Shown: positions 23,617 to 34,775, numbered from the stretch's first letter. The stretch: 64,000 bases of DNA from Limnoperna fortunei (GCA_944474755.1 OX104124.1:23472452-23536451); one strand, 5' to 3'. Translations and numbers: made by a program. The notes: generated from the letters alone by a model not told the origin.

Positions 23617-24008
23617 ATTAAAACATTTAATTAGTTAAAGAAAAATCTAAAACTAAATCTAAAAAATCTCTGTTACAGCAGAATTGGAATATGATATTAA
23701 CATTATTTTCAAAGCTAGTATAGCAAACATAGAATGAACAGTCAATATATATTGCTACCTTCTGGAACATAATTATGGCCACATAGTTTAGAGTGGTAGC
23801 ATATTTAGTGAGAAATTTAAATAAAAAATTTGTATTTTTAGAAAAAGTGGATTTCAGAAAGTAGTGGTATTTAAATGAGGAACTTGCTTTATAGTATACT
23901 GGAGCAAAGTAACTAGTGAATGTTAGTCATTTAACTATCGTCATCTTGCACTTCATAACATAAATAAATTAGTGGTGATCAGTGATGGACTGCTTTTATC
24001 AATTGATT
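23617..24008. other. A+T-rich spacer, nothing recognised
   Basis: No coding or structured sequence seen. Confidence 0.5.
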
Positions 24009-24245
24009 TTTTGTTTGTTTGTTTGTTTGAATGGTATTTAAAATGCCACTTTCAGCTAATTTTCATCTATATGGGGGCATCAAGTGTTTATTAGGGGTGG
24101 AATCCAGAATACTTGGTGAAATCCTGACCTTCAGTTGGTAAACTGGCAATCCTTGTCAACTTAGATTGGAATTGAGCACACCCTGCTGCAGTAAGAATTG
24201 CATTGTATATGGTGAACTTGGTAGAGTACCAATGTCTGTCAATAT
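24009..24245 (-). mobile_element. degenerate V-SINE-like copy
   Basis: Minus-strand SINE: plus-strand (GTTT)n at 24012-24030, then TGTTTATTAGGGGTGGAA, CCTGACCTTC, ATTGAGCACACCCTGCTGC and AGTAAGAATTG, which match the body and B-box side of the SINE at 9272-9533. The tRNA head is badly eroded. Confidence 0.6.
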
Positions 24246-24310
24246 CAAGGCAAGAATGGTTGGTTTTTGAAAAGGTATTGTTACTGGGAAAACAATAGAA
24301 AATATCTCAT

Positions 24311-25010
24311 ACATTGTATGACATGTTGTACAAACTACACTCTGGTGATATATACCATTCAAAATGGTTAAATTCTGTTAAAAATGTATTGACTGAATGT
24401 GGCCTTGTTGATATTTGGAATAATCAATATGTTGATACTAATAGCAATTTATCTAATAATGTAAAACAGTATTATCATACTTTATTTGTTAATGAGTGGA
24501 AACTTCAGATATTTAACTCGCCTAAATAATTAAACTATAGGATGTTTAAAGCCGAATTCGGATTTGAGAACTATCTATAACTGTGTTAACTTTAGATTTA
24601 AGAATTAACCTATGTAAATTTAGATTTGGCAGTCATAGATTGCCTATTGAATTTGGTAGATTTTATAGTATAGATAGATCAGAAAGATTATGTGATTTAT
24701 GTAACTGAGAAGAGCTAGGTAATGAATATTTCATTATATTTTCGATTGTACTTTCTTTACTGACGAATGTCAGAAATTTTTACCGCCTAACCTACGTTAT
24801 ATCAAAAATACAAATAGTTTCTTTGAGCTAATGAATACAAATGATCGTTATGTTCTTATTGGCTGCAGAGCTACATTTGTAAATTCTGTAAAACTGTAAT
24901 GTCAATTTTCAGTCCCACCAAATTCTGTATCTTGTATATGTTTGTTCATGCATTATATCAGTTCTATTGCTACATGTACTATCATGCCTCGTATGAGGCC
25001 TCTAGTAAAA
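24311..25010 (+). pseudogene. LINE ORF2 C-terminal fragment
   Basis: Plus-strand frames read a LINE C-terminus. An open piece at 24314-24529 includes WLNSVKNVLTECGLVDIWNN. A zinc-knuckle-like RLCDLCN with a downstream FxxxFxxCTFF-type cysteine follows near 24690-24770, then LPPNLRYIKN and FELMN. This order is typical of the RT-associated C-terminal zinc region of LINE ORF2 in molluscs. It is broken by several frameshifts and stops; the RT itself is absent. The 3' end is probably near the GAGGCCTCTAGTAAAATAAA motif at about 24995-25015. Confidence 0.65.
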
Positions 25011-25096
25011 TAAAATGTTTCAAATGTTTCAAAAATGATTCCCACACTTTGGTGTTGACAGGCATGCGATCAATCTTAGATGACTATCTACCTTAA

Positions 25097-26547
25097 CAAC
25101 TCAACCATTGACGCCCCCTTTATAGATAGAAAGAACATTGTATTGAGAAATCACAAGTGTATTTAATTCATTAGACTCACTAGATCTTGCACTGTGTAAC
25201 ATAATTCTTCTTAGCCTTCCCCTCAATGACATTCTCTCTTGGACCTTTGATGGAAAGGAGCTAAAAAGAACAATAAAACCAAAATAAAAGTCTTTGGGCC
25301 ACCAGGTAAATGGATGACGACTACCAGTAGTTTTGGAATAATGGACCTAGCTATTTTCTCAATAAACAATTAGTGAAATACTTCTTACTAAGCTTAAAAC
25401 ACAACTACTCTTCATACAACTTGACTTGAGCTCTGGACTTCATAAACATTTTTCATGTTCATTTGTTATTCAAATGCTAGATTTGTATTTATTTTATTTT
25501 TTAAATAAAGGTGGGGTGACATTTTGACAGAAAGCTACTAGTATAGTGAACCCAAGATACAAACCCCCTGCCTAGCCTACACAACTATCATGGTTTCTTT
25601 TGTAAAATTGAGAAATTAAATTTGTATATCACTGTTGATAATATTTAATAGCAATATATACTGTTTGAAATACATAACTGGCAATTTAATAAAACAATGT
25701 ATTTTGTCCATGTCCCTTCAGTCACTAATTACTGTGAAACATCATGTCGTTCTAATTAACAACAATCGAACTTATTGACAAGTATATATCAATGCCCTAA
25801 TGTTAATACTTTGGCGTCACACGTGAGGTAAACGTCACACAATTTAAACTTTAAATAATTAAAGACATAAAGCAAACCGAATCAAATAATTATTGGATTT
25901 ACTCATATAATAAATCTTTGTTTAAACAACTAAAAATATACAATAATTTCATCAAAAATATTGATTTTCAAAAACATTTTAGTGTACATGTACATTTTGT
26001 CCTTTCGATCCACGAATTTATGTATCCAACGAAATGAATTTTTTTCCCCAATCAACAAAAATTTATACCAACGAATAATAATATAACACAGTATAGATTA
26101 TAAGGTAACAATCTTATCTATCTCCCTCCCGTTTATATGGTATTTTTGTTATAATACTGAATGTTTTAACATTATAATAGATTATGGTGTGCAATTTGTA
26201 CATGAAACATGTATAATTTGTTGATTTTGTGTCTAATTTTCTTCCGGTAAATTTAATGAAATAACAGTTTCTGAAACATCTGTCAAACATGTTTGACAAC
26301 TGTACTGTACATGTACATGTACTGCTTGATCAATGTCAACTAAGCGCTTGTGTGAAGATAAAAAACATGTCATTACAAATCTAGACCCACAAGTTTCACA
26401 AGGATGCTTTAGATGAGAGGGTGACCTTACAAAAATTGTTACCCGCTCAGCCAGGGTGACGGAGTAGAATAAAAAAAAATAGCAAAGAAAACCGACCGAA
26501 CAACAAAATGTTACTCTTGCTTCATCCAATGCAATTACAGCTTACAC
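25097..26547. other. A+T-rich spacer, no gene seen
   Basis: About 1.45 kb of A+T-rich unique-looking sequence. Overlapping minus-strand ORFs at 26114-26529 have no recognisable domain. Confidence 0.5.
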
Positions 26548-26600
26548 TGATGATTGATTGATCGTTTAATGTCTAACAAGCAGTTTTCAGCTATATTCAG
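26548..26600 (-). mobile_element. SINE-type tail fragment
   Basis: GATTGATTGATCG and CAGTTTTCAGCTATATTCAG are the inverse of the tail at 20805-20887. Confidence 0.55.
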
Positions 26601-26653
26601 GACGAGAAAAATAACAATTTTTTAAATTACTAGTATGTCATGCCTACTTTTAT

Positions 26654-28104
26654 AACTAGAGGCTCCCAGGAGCCTGTATCGCTCACCTGAACCTGAAACC
26701 AAACAACCCTTTTTTATCCAGCTATTCATTCCTATAAGGAATTGCCCAATACTTTTGCAAAAGTCATTAATTTTGACCTTTTAAGAAAAATAACTCCTAT
26801 AAGGAGGAGCTTTGATGCTTAGAGGAGTAGGGAGATTCACTTCAAATTTGATGTACCTGTTATACTTTTTTAACTATCATGATCAGGTGAAAACTCACTT
26901 GACCCCCCACCCCCTTTTTTCTATTTTAAGCCAACGTAACTATGTAGGTAGTCAGCTGTCATGATTTGCACAATTTTGGTAGAGGACATCCTAAAGATGA
27001 TGTGTGCAATGTTTGAAAGCAGTCCTTTCATTGGTTAAAGAGGAGAAGATTTTTTTAAATCAAGTATAATTGATTAAAAAAATGGTCAAGGAAAATAATT
27101 CCTAAACGGTTCATCAGACAATCTTGACCCTAAGGTCATTTTTGTAGCCCTCATACAGCAGAACAATTAAGCAATGCTAACTTTTTCTCTAGGTCTAATA
27201 ATTTAGATTTTGAGACAAAAATGTCAAAAATAATCAATTTCGACAATTAAAGGACAATAACTCCTATAAGGAGTCAACATACAACTTCGACCCAATAGAG
27301 TGTTTCCTAGAGCTTTTGATGCCGATAAAGGCATGTCTCTTCGGTTTTCCTGTATCTGTTACACTTTTTGAAATATAAGCCAAAAACTGTATTTTGACCC
27401 CCCTCCATTCTATTTTTAGCCATGGCGGCCATGTTGGTTAATCTGCGGCCATGGTTGGTGCAAACTTGGTTGAGGACATATGACGGATGATGTGTACAAA
27501 GTTTCAAGCAGTACTTTCAGGGTTTCAGAGGAGAAGATTTTAAAAAATCAATTAAAACCGATTTAAAAAAACAGTTCAAGGGGAATAACTCTTATACGGT
27601 TAATCAGACAATCTTGACCCTAAGTCATTTTTGTAGCCCTCATAGAGCAGAACAATTAAGCAATGCTAACTTTTTCTCTAGTTACAATAATTTTCAAGAT
27701 TTTGAGGCAAAAATGGCAAAAATCATCAATTTCGACAATTAAAGGGCAATAACTCCTACAAGAAGTCATCATACAACTTTGACCCAATCGAGTGTTTTGT
27801 AGAGCTTTCGATGCTGAAGAAGGAAAGTCTCTTCGGTTTTCCTGTATCTGTTATACTTTTTGAACTATAAGCCAAAAACTGTATTTTGACCCCCCGTTCT
27901 ATTTTTAGCCATGGCAGCCATGTTGGTTGGTCTGAGGCCATGATTTGTGCAAATGTGGTAGAGGACATTTTACTGATGATGTGTGCAAAGTTTCAAAGCA
28001 ATCCCTTCAGTGGTTTTGGAGGAGAAGATTTTTAAAGAAAAGTTAACGACGACGACGACCGATGCCAAGTGATGGCAATAGCTTACCTGACCCAGGTGAG
28101 CTAA
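26654..28104 (+). mobile_element. HINE-like element, family A copy 3
   Basis: 5' hairpin AGAGGCTCCCAGGAGCC and arm TCGCTCACCTG. Only traces of the 165-bp core remain (CCTATAAGGAATTGCCC), then the two ~0.5-kb units also seen in the copy at 5450. A GACGACGACGACC tract, CAAGTGATGGCAATAGC and a 3' hairpin at 28080-28102 end the element, followed by AATAAAAC. It is very similar to the right half of the copy at 5450-8264. The 67-70 aa minus-strand ORFs inside are chance frames. Confidence 0.75.
28080..28102 (+). other. 3' terminal hairpin of family A copy 3
   Basis: AGCTTACCTG and CAGGTGAGCT pair with one G-T position around a 3-nt loop. The loop is shorter than in the copy at 19721-19750. Confidence 0.8.
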
Positions 28105-28437
28105 TAAAACGTAATCTCATAGAATAATATGAGAATATATACAGATAAAAATGGTACTTAAAAAATAACAGATAATAAGCATCACAATTAATCATGTTAA
28201 TAGTGAAATTAAATTAATTTCTTTTTAAAATTTTAAAATTAAGTCGCCTGCAACGGTTTTAAATAAATTAAAATGTGTATCTGCAGAATAAAAACGTTCC
28301 CAAATGTGGGCCACGTCCACACAGTCCATCAAGACATGCTTAATGGTGTATTACAGCTTACATACATACTGAGTAAAGTATAATAAACTCAATTAAAACT
28401 GCAGTCAAATCTAATGATGACCTTTAAAGATATACAT
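28105..28437. other. spacer, nothing recognised
   Basis: A+T-rich sequence without repeat or coding features. Confidence 0.5.
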
Positions 28438-28550
28438 GTAGTACAGTCAGTCTAATTAAAATTAGCCCATGCGTGTTTACTATTTACGTTGTGACAATAC
28501 GTAAATAGTAAATACGCTTGGGCTAATTTTAATTAGACTGGTAGTACAGT
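28438..28550. mobile_element. foldback MITE with 10-bp flanking repeat
   Basis: Arms 28448-28489 and 28499-28540 (42 bp each; CAGTCTAATTAAAATTAGCC... ) are inverted complements with few mismatches around a 9-bp loop. The direct repeat GTAGTACAGT flanks both sides (28438-28447 and 28541-28550), which is what a target-site duplication would look like. No coding capacity. Confidence 0.82.
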
Positions 28551-28620
28551 CAAATATGTATCTTAAGAACTTTGAGTGAGACTGTTTGGTGCCATAATGA
28601 GAAGCATAATAATGTTTAAA

Positions 28621-29078
28621 CAGGATATACAAATGTAGACCACAACATGACCTACCAATGTGGATCCTAACAGGACCTACAAATGTAGACCATAACAGGA
28701 CCTACAAATGTAGACCCTTACAGAACCTACAAATGTAGACCATAACAGGACATACAAATGTACGCCATAATAGGACCTGCAAATGTACACATAACAGTGC
28801 CTACAAATGTAGACCATAACAGGACCTACAAATGTAGACTATAACAGGATCTACAAATGTAAACCATAACAGGACCTGCAAATGTAGACCATAACACGAC
28901 CTACAAATGTAGACCATAACAGGACCTACAAATGTACACCATAAAAGGACCTACACATGTAGACTACTAGTATAACAGGACTTACAAATGTAGATCATAA
29001 CAGGGAACCTACAAATGTAGACCATAACGGGACCTACAAATGTAGACCATAACATTACCTACAAATGTTACCATAACA
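28621..29078. repeat. 25-bp minisatellite
   Basis: About 18 units of ACAGGACCTACAAATGTAGACCATA-type sequence with the invariant part CTACAAATGTAGACC. Each unit carries the small palindrome CTACAAATGTAG. Sequence is unrelated to the 25-bp array at 22505-23209. Confidence 0.93.
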
Positions 29079-29170
29079 CACTCATTGGACTTGAAGGGTT
29101 GGAGACCATAGTCACCAATTTATATACTTATAAAACTATCAATGTCAATTTTTTCCATTGAAAAATTAGA

Positions 29171-29215
29171 AACTAGAGGCTCCCAGGTGCCTGTAATCGC
29201 TCACTAGGAAGACAA
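29171..29215 (+). mobile_element. family A 5' end fragment
   Basis: ACTAGAGGCTCCCAGGTGCC and TAATCGCTCACTAGG match the 5' module of family A; everything downstream is missing. Confidence 0.7.
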
Positions 29216-29350
29216 CTGACTTCTTTCTTCACAAGAACATTGCTTGTGTAATATATGTAAAACTTTGTTTGCTGTAATCATGGTAATTAATAGCCAAAAA
29301 AACAACTACCAAACAAAAGGGAAAAACAGTCAATGAAGTTGAAGATTGTT

Positions 29351-29516
29351 TGTTTAAACCCCGGACCTTCATTGGAAATCTAGCAATCCTGGTCCATTAA
29401 GATTGGAGTCAAGTACACCCTGCCCGCAGTGAGACTCGAACCTGCAACCTCAGTGTTGCGGGCAAGAGATTAATAAAAGACTGATTACCTTAACCAATCA
29501 GCCTCTGATGCCCCAG
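29351..29516 (-). mobile_element. V-SINE-like copy, tail truncated
   Basis: On the minus strand a tRNA-like head (GGCTGATTGGTTAAGG) is followed by the B box GGTTGCAGGTTCGAGTCTC, then TGCGGGCAGGGTGTACTTG and CAATCTTAATGG. The oligo-CAAA end and the distal tail are missing. Confidence 0.75.
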
Positions 29517-30447
29517 AAAGTGGAAGAACAAAATCTTGACAATTTACACTTCAAATGTAGCTTCAGGAAATTTTTTATACAAAAACATTTTAATCCATTC
29601 TATAAACAATTCGTTAAATTAGTGTTACAGGTGTACATGTATATAGGTAAAATCCATTTTAAGGGGTTTGTTCTGTTTTGTGAAAAAAAATTATAATAAT
29701 ATTTTTTAAATTTATTTTAAAAAATAATTTTCTTGTAAATGTTGCTAGCTTAATTAAAGATTATTAAAATTATTTATTAAAATTCATAAATAAGAGATAC
29801 AATATATATTGAAATGTCAGTAGCCTAACCAAGATTCAACAAGAAGGAAGCAGCATCAGCATCAGCTGTTGTGGGTGCAACATATCTAATATGTTTTCCC
29901 ATTTCGTTTTGTCTTCACTATGAACTTATAGCCATTGTAGACTAGGGTCTAGTTCCTTAGTCTGTTTGTAACCAATTGAATGTCTAACTGTGCATTGGAC
30001 ATACTATGGACAACTTATGAATCCGGTAGAGTCAGCAGTATTTATACAAATTTCTAGTGAAAAGTGTCACTTTGTGTAAACGAAATTTAATAATGATTGA
30101 GGATTCTCATTAACTCATACAATAATTTTGCTTGTGATACACCTATAATTAATTGTTTAATTACTATCAAAACATCTATTGTACTTTGCATGTTGGCATT
30201 CCTTGAATAGAAATTTTTCAAATGTTGGCATAGGTTGAAGACACCATATGGGGCATATTTATATTAAAATGGACAAAAACATGACCCATATTTATATGAG
30301 ACCAGATTTTTTTTTTAATTAAGATTAAAAGGCATACCCATTTTTATATAAGATTGTTTTAAAAACTATACCCATTTTTATATAAATTTTCAAAAAAACC
30401 TACCCATATTTTTGGCACATATACGTATACCTTTATAGGAAGTTACC
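29517..30447. other. A+T-rich spacer
   Basis: No gene. A short local duplication of ACCCATTTTTATATAA occurs at about 30335-30390. Confidence 0.5.
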
Positions 30448-30905
30448 CCCCCCCCCCCCCCCCCCGTGGATTCATCCTTCTGATTATTGATTATTTTTGC
30501 TATTTACAGTTTTACTCCAGCTGTTATAGTTTTTAATTTATAAGGCAAAACCTGACAATATTATCAAAAACAGGACAATAAGTAATAACTCCTTCAAGGA
30601 GTCATCAGAAAATTTTTTTTTTTCAGTGTGATTGTAGTAATTAATTTACTGTTTTACTCTAGCTGTTATAGATTATAATTTGTATCACATAAACTGATAA
30701 TTGTGTCTAAAATGGTCATTGAATTCCAATTGATAAGAAGTCATTTGACAATTTGAAACCAATTAAGTGATATGCAATACTTGTATTGCTGATCATTTTA
30801 ACAATTTTCAGTTTCACTCTAGCTGTTATAACTTAAGTTACAGGGCAAAAACATAAACAAATTATCCAAAAATTGTCATTAAAGCAGAGGTCTGACAATT
30901 TTTGA
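30448..30905 (+). repeat. poly-C tract and family A core fragment
   Basis: A C run of about 18 near 30448-30465 is followed by about 2.5 divergent units of the ~165-bp family A core: TTTTTGCTATTTACAGTTTT, CTCTAGCTGTTATA, AATAACTCC and TGATCATTT. No element ends are present. Confidence 0.6.
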
Positions 30906-32137
30906 CAAGTGATATATGAGCTGTGCCCAAAAAGTTGTCTTAAGTATATCTACAACAAGGCAGACGTCCAGTTAGGAAAGTTCTTCAAACCACATGACAG
31001 CAACCTTACCAAAGAGGACTAAATATGACACTAATAGAAATACAAACAATCCATTAAATAAACAGATACTGTATTAATATAATAAATAATCATGTAAAAG
31101 TAGTGGTGGATCCAGAGGGGCTGGGAGGGGTCACAGACCCTCCTTAAATAGCAGCATATATGGTGGTTCCAAAGAGGGGGCCTGGGTCTCCTTTACAAAG
31201 CACCATGTATGGCAAAGATATAAAAAAAATGTGATTACATGTAGCTTCTCGTAAGCTGCACCCAATCAAACCTGCAGCGGGGACCCCCTTTATGAGAAAT
31301 CCTGGAGTGGATCCGTCACTGAAAACTGAACCGAGTTAAATTTTGTTGTCTTGTGCCTAGCCTGCAAGATTTGTCAGCCATATTTAGGAGGACATGACCA
31401 ATGTTGGGACTGTCACATGAATTACACCAATTACTTTTTCAGTCATGAAAACAACAATAAAATCAATAAACAATGTAATTAAAATAAAAAACTGAATATT
31501 AACATTTGTTTGCCATTATCCAACCTGCTAGAAAGAACTACCAAGGTAAAACAAATGTTGTTCATTTCCAGATTGTTCCTAATTGTCCCTATTTTTCGAT
31601 TAACACATATAATTTAAAGCTAAGAAAAAACTAATTTGTATGTCACAATGATCTGAATATACATGTATACAAGTTTAAGTCTGTTGTTTCCATAAAAGCC
31701 TTTCACTATACCCTTTGAGGTGTGGTTGGACAATCACAACATTAAACTCTTTAAGCCTGCCACAATGATACATACCTCATATCCTCTTCCTCGTCAGAAT
31801 CAACCTCATACATCCACTTCAGATCAATGCCATCACAAACGGATTGCTCTGCCATTTCATCTTCCTCTTCTTCTTCTTCTTCTTCATCTTCTTCTACTTC
31901 CTACCAAGTTACATGTAACTATAGTATAGACTTGGATACTGAGAACTCAATAATGTACCGATGGGAAGCATTTAACACTCACTAAATAGGCTATAATTCA
32001 ACAACAGTAAAGGGAAGCACATATCCTTTGCTAAATTCCTACTATTTTTATCGTGCTATTTAATTATGTTTCAAATTATGGGAGTCTGGTCGAAGTATCG
32101 ACCGATGGTCGGAAAATTTTCTGTTTCTTTCGTACTG
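30906..32137. other. spacer with CTT microsatellite
   Basis: Contains a CTTCTT-rich tract at about 31858-31902 inside a chance ORF. No gene recognised. Confidence 0.5.
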
Positions 32138-32218
32138 GTTCCCTGTTAGTCCGAGAATCCTCTAGATCTGCCGTCCAACGCTTTTTTTGCGTGGGACGTC
32201 AGATAGCTCTCTCCATAA

Positions 32219-32645
32219 GCAAAACAGCGGATTTTGCGACACCGGTCTGGGTCGGCACATTTCATCGTGTCCAGATGTTAGCAAATATTTTCGACCAGTT
32301 AAACTATATATAAATCGCTTCTTTAGATATTTTTCTCTATGAATACAATCATCATACATTCAATCAAGCTAATTTAAGCACTGGATTTAAGTCACATTGT
32401 TGTCACGTGACTTTTTGTTTCAAAATGAAAGTGAAATGTAGGAATGTAAGAGTATCGATGGAAATGAGCTTAGAAATGGACTTAAATCAGCTTGATTGAA
32501 GGTAAGATGATTATATTCCTAGAGAAAAATATCCAAAGAAGCGAATTATATATAGATTAACTGGATGAAAATGTTTTATTATATTAAATCTGACACGATG
32601 AAATGTGCCGACCCAGACCGGTGTCGCAAAATCCGCTGTTTTGCT
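32219..32645. repeat. large foldback inside the outer unit
   Basis: GCAAAACAGCGGATTTTGCG through CATTTCATCGTGTC (32219-32271) is repeated exactly in inverse at 32592-32644. Similarity continues inward for about 170 bp per arm (ATATATAAATCGCTTCTTTA versus its inverse) to a loop at about 32390-32468. The outer ~53 bp of each arm are identical. Confidence 0.85.
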
Positions 32646-32659
32646 TCACTCTCCGGCAC

Positions 32660-32869
32660 TGCTTGCTTGCTATGAAATCCGGTGCTGCTTGCTATGAAAT
32701 CTTTGAAAAATAACAAATCTTGTGGTTCAGATGGGATTTTAAATGAAATGGTGAAGATATCATGCTCTATGAATGTAAATATATATGTAAAACTATTTAA
32801 TTTGATTTTTAAAACAGGAATTTATCCCAATTCATGGAAAGAGAATTTTATCAAACCTATTTTTAAAGG
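32660..32869 (+). pseudogene. LINE reverse transcriptase, 5' piece split by the Gypsy element
   Basis: Open frame from about 32682 encodes the start of a LINE RT: KSLKNNKSCGSDGILNEM (the LxxxKSxGxDGI block), then LFNLIFKTGIYPNSWKE and IKPIFKG. It is cut at 32869 by the LTR retrotransposon and resumes at 37562 in the same frame. The LINE is 5' truncated. TCCGGCAC at 32652-32659 is repeated at 39669-39676, just after its 3' tail, and is the likely target duplication. Confidence 0.85.
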
Positions 32870-33082
32870 TGTTGATAAATCGATAATTCGTTTGTTTCTT
32901 AATTCCTATATTTATATAAACAATCACATGGCTAATTATCTATTTGATGTATTTGTAAACCGGATGCAATCATGTAATGTTTTGTAATAAGATATGTTTT
33001 TTGTTCTAAGTAATACACATGGTAGCGAGATGTTGTTGTTATGATATCACCTTAACCAACAAAGAAGAACCTACAAATAACA
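32870..33082 (+). repeat. 5' LTR
   Basis: 213 bp, TG...CA ends. It differs from the 3' LTR only at 32881 (C versus T). It contains TATATTTATATAAAC as a possible TATA region and AATAAG downstream. Confidence 0.96.
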
Positions 33083-33094
33083 TGGTGGCAGCGG
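33083..33094 (+). other. primer binding site, tRNA-Leu type
   Basis: TGGTGGCAGCGG directly follows the 5' LTR. It is complementary to the CCA-bearing 3' end typical of cytosolic tRNA-Leu, from general knowledge of that tRNA. Confidence 0.75.
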
Positions 33095-33236
33095 GTGAAA
33101 AACGTCTGAAACGTTATTAAAAGAACATTTAGTCGATTTGCAATAGAAATCGTAGCGTAAGTGGTCCAGACAGCACCATAATCGCGAAACGCCCAACCCA
33201 ACTGCATCCACGTGTTAAAACGCTGTATCAGCAAAT

Positions 33237-34775
33237 ATGGCCGAAGGCTTCAATAATACTTTTCGTCTTCCATCCCAGTTAAATGTTACTGAAGGCAATG
33301 TTTCCGAAAATTGTAAGAAATGGAAACGTCAAGTAGAGATATACATGACCGCATCTGGTGCATCCGATAAAGACGATGAGGTCCAAGTAGCTATTATTTT
33401 GAATTGTGCTGGTCCCCACATCGTTGACATATACGATCAATTTGTATGGACAGAACGAGGTGATGAAAAGATACCAGCAAAACTCTTTGAAAAACTTGAA
33501 GCCTATTGTAATCCAAGAAAAAATGAAGTATTCGAGTCCCATAGATTTTGGATGGTACCATATACAGAGCCATTTGACAGTTTTCTCACTGAGCTGAGAA
33601 CCAGGGCAAACTCATGCAATTTTCAGGAGAAGGATAGAATGATAAGAGACAAAATAATTTTCACAGTGAAAGGAAAATTACAAGAACTCCTGTTAAGAGA
33701 AGATAAAATTGATCTAGAAAAAGTCATTAAAATCTGTAGAGCCTATGAACAGTCTAACAAACATGTAAAAGAAATAAGAGAAAATCAAACACCAACTCAA
33801 ACTGTAAACAAAGTCAAAGTTGAGAAACCGACCAGGAAAACTCAAACAAGCCAACACATGCACCAATCAAAAAGTAAACAATATAAACAAAACAACAATA
33901 AATATGACAAAGAATGTAATTTCTGTGGCTATAAACATGAAAGAAAGAAAGAAAAATGTCCAGCTTGGGGTAAAACATGCGATGCGTGCAAAGGCAGAAG
34001 CCATTTCAAGAGTAAATGTAAGAAAATCCATTCAATAACATCTAGCATGCCCTCACATGATGATTCTGATCAGGAAGATTGTTGGTTGAATGCAATCAAT
34101 GCAGTTGGTAATTCAGATAATGTAACAGCCGTACTGAATGTAAACGAACGAGATGTAAGATTTCAACTAGACAGTGCAGCAGACGTAAATACAATATGTA
34201 AACAACATGTCCGCAAAGAGCAGGTCAAGCCTACATCTGTTACACTCAGAATGTGGAACAAACAAGGAATGAAACCGATCGGAGAGGTTAATCTCCAAGT
34301 GAAAAATCCGAAAAATGGTGATGAAAAACTAACAAAATTTATAGTTGTTCAGAACGGACATACTAATTTGTTAGGACTTAAAGCATGTCAAGAGATGGGT
34401 TTCATTAGCATAAACAAAGATAAATTTATTGCTAACGTTGAAAAACAAATTATTGGTGATCTAGGGGAAGCAACTCTAAAAGTAAATGAAGAAGTTGAAG
34501 CTAAAATTTTGCCGTGTAGAAAATTGCCACTTTCTCTGCAAGACGATGTGAAAAGCGAAATTGAGAAATTAGTAGAGCGTCAAGTTTTGATTCCGGTGAC
34601 GGAACCAACAAAGTGGGTTAGCCAAATGGCCGTCGTGAGAAAACCGGATGGTAAACTAAGGATCTGTTTGGATCCTCAACCTTTGAATACTGCACTTATG
34701 AGAGAACATTACAAACTTCCGACACTTGATGATGTGCTACCGAAATTAGCAAATGCAAGAATCTTCAGTAAATAA
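33237..34775 (+). CDS. Gag, protease and N-terminal RT of the Gypsy element
   Basis: The frame starts at an ATG 154 bp after the LTR (ATGGCCGAAGG). Residues 1-~200 are a retrotransposon Gag-like region with KKWKRQVEIYMTASG. Two zinc knuckles follow at about 226-260: CNFCGYKHERKKEKC and CDACKGRSHFKSKC. The aspartic protease motif is FQLDSAADVN at about 309-318, with DSA in place of the more usual DTG/DSG. RT begins at about residue 440 with the LRICLDPQPLN block. The frame ends at TAA 34773-34775 in the middle of RT, where homologues normally continue, so this is a truncated product. Confidence 0.9.
   Translation: MAEGFNNTFRLPSQLNVTEGNVSENCKKWKRQVEIYMTASGASDKDDEVQVAIILNCAGPHIVDIYDQFVWTERGDEKIPAKLFEKLEAYCNPRKNEVFESHRFWMVPYTEPFDSFLTELRTRANSCNFQEKDRMIRDKIIFTVKGKLQELLLREDKIDLEKVIKICRAYEQSNKHVKEIRENQTPTQTVNKVKVEKPTRKTQTSQHMHQSKSKQYKQNNNKYDKECNFCGYKHERKKEKCPAWGKTCDACKGRSHFKSKCKKIHSITSSMPSHDDSDQEDCWLNAINAVGNSDNVTAVLNVNERDVRFQLDSAADVNTICKQHVRKEQVKPTSVTLRMWNKQGMKPIGEVNLQVKNPKNGDEKLTKFIVVQNGHTNLLGLKACQEMGFISINKDKFIANVEKQIIGDLGEATLKVNEEVEAKILPCRKLPLSLQDDVKSEIEKLVERQVLIPVTEPTKWVSQMAVVRKPDGKLRICLDPQPLNTALMREHYKLPTLDDVLPKLANARIFSK

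Noticed and set aside
32053..32359. Sense and antisense ORFs of 86 and 65 codons
   Set aside because: They run across the terminal repeat and foldback of the outer unit, where inverted sequence gives symmetrical chance frames.
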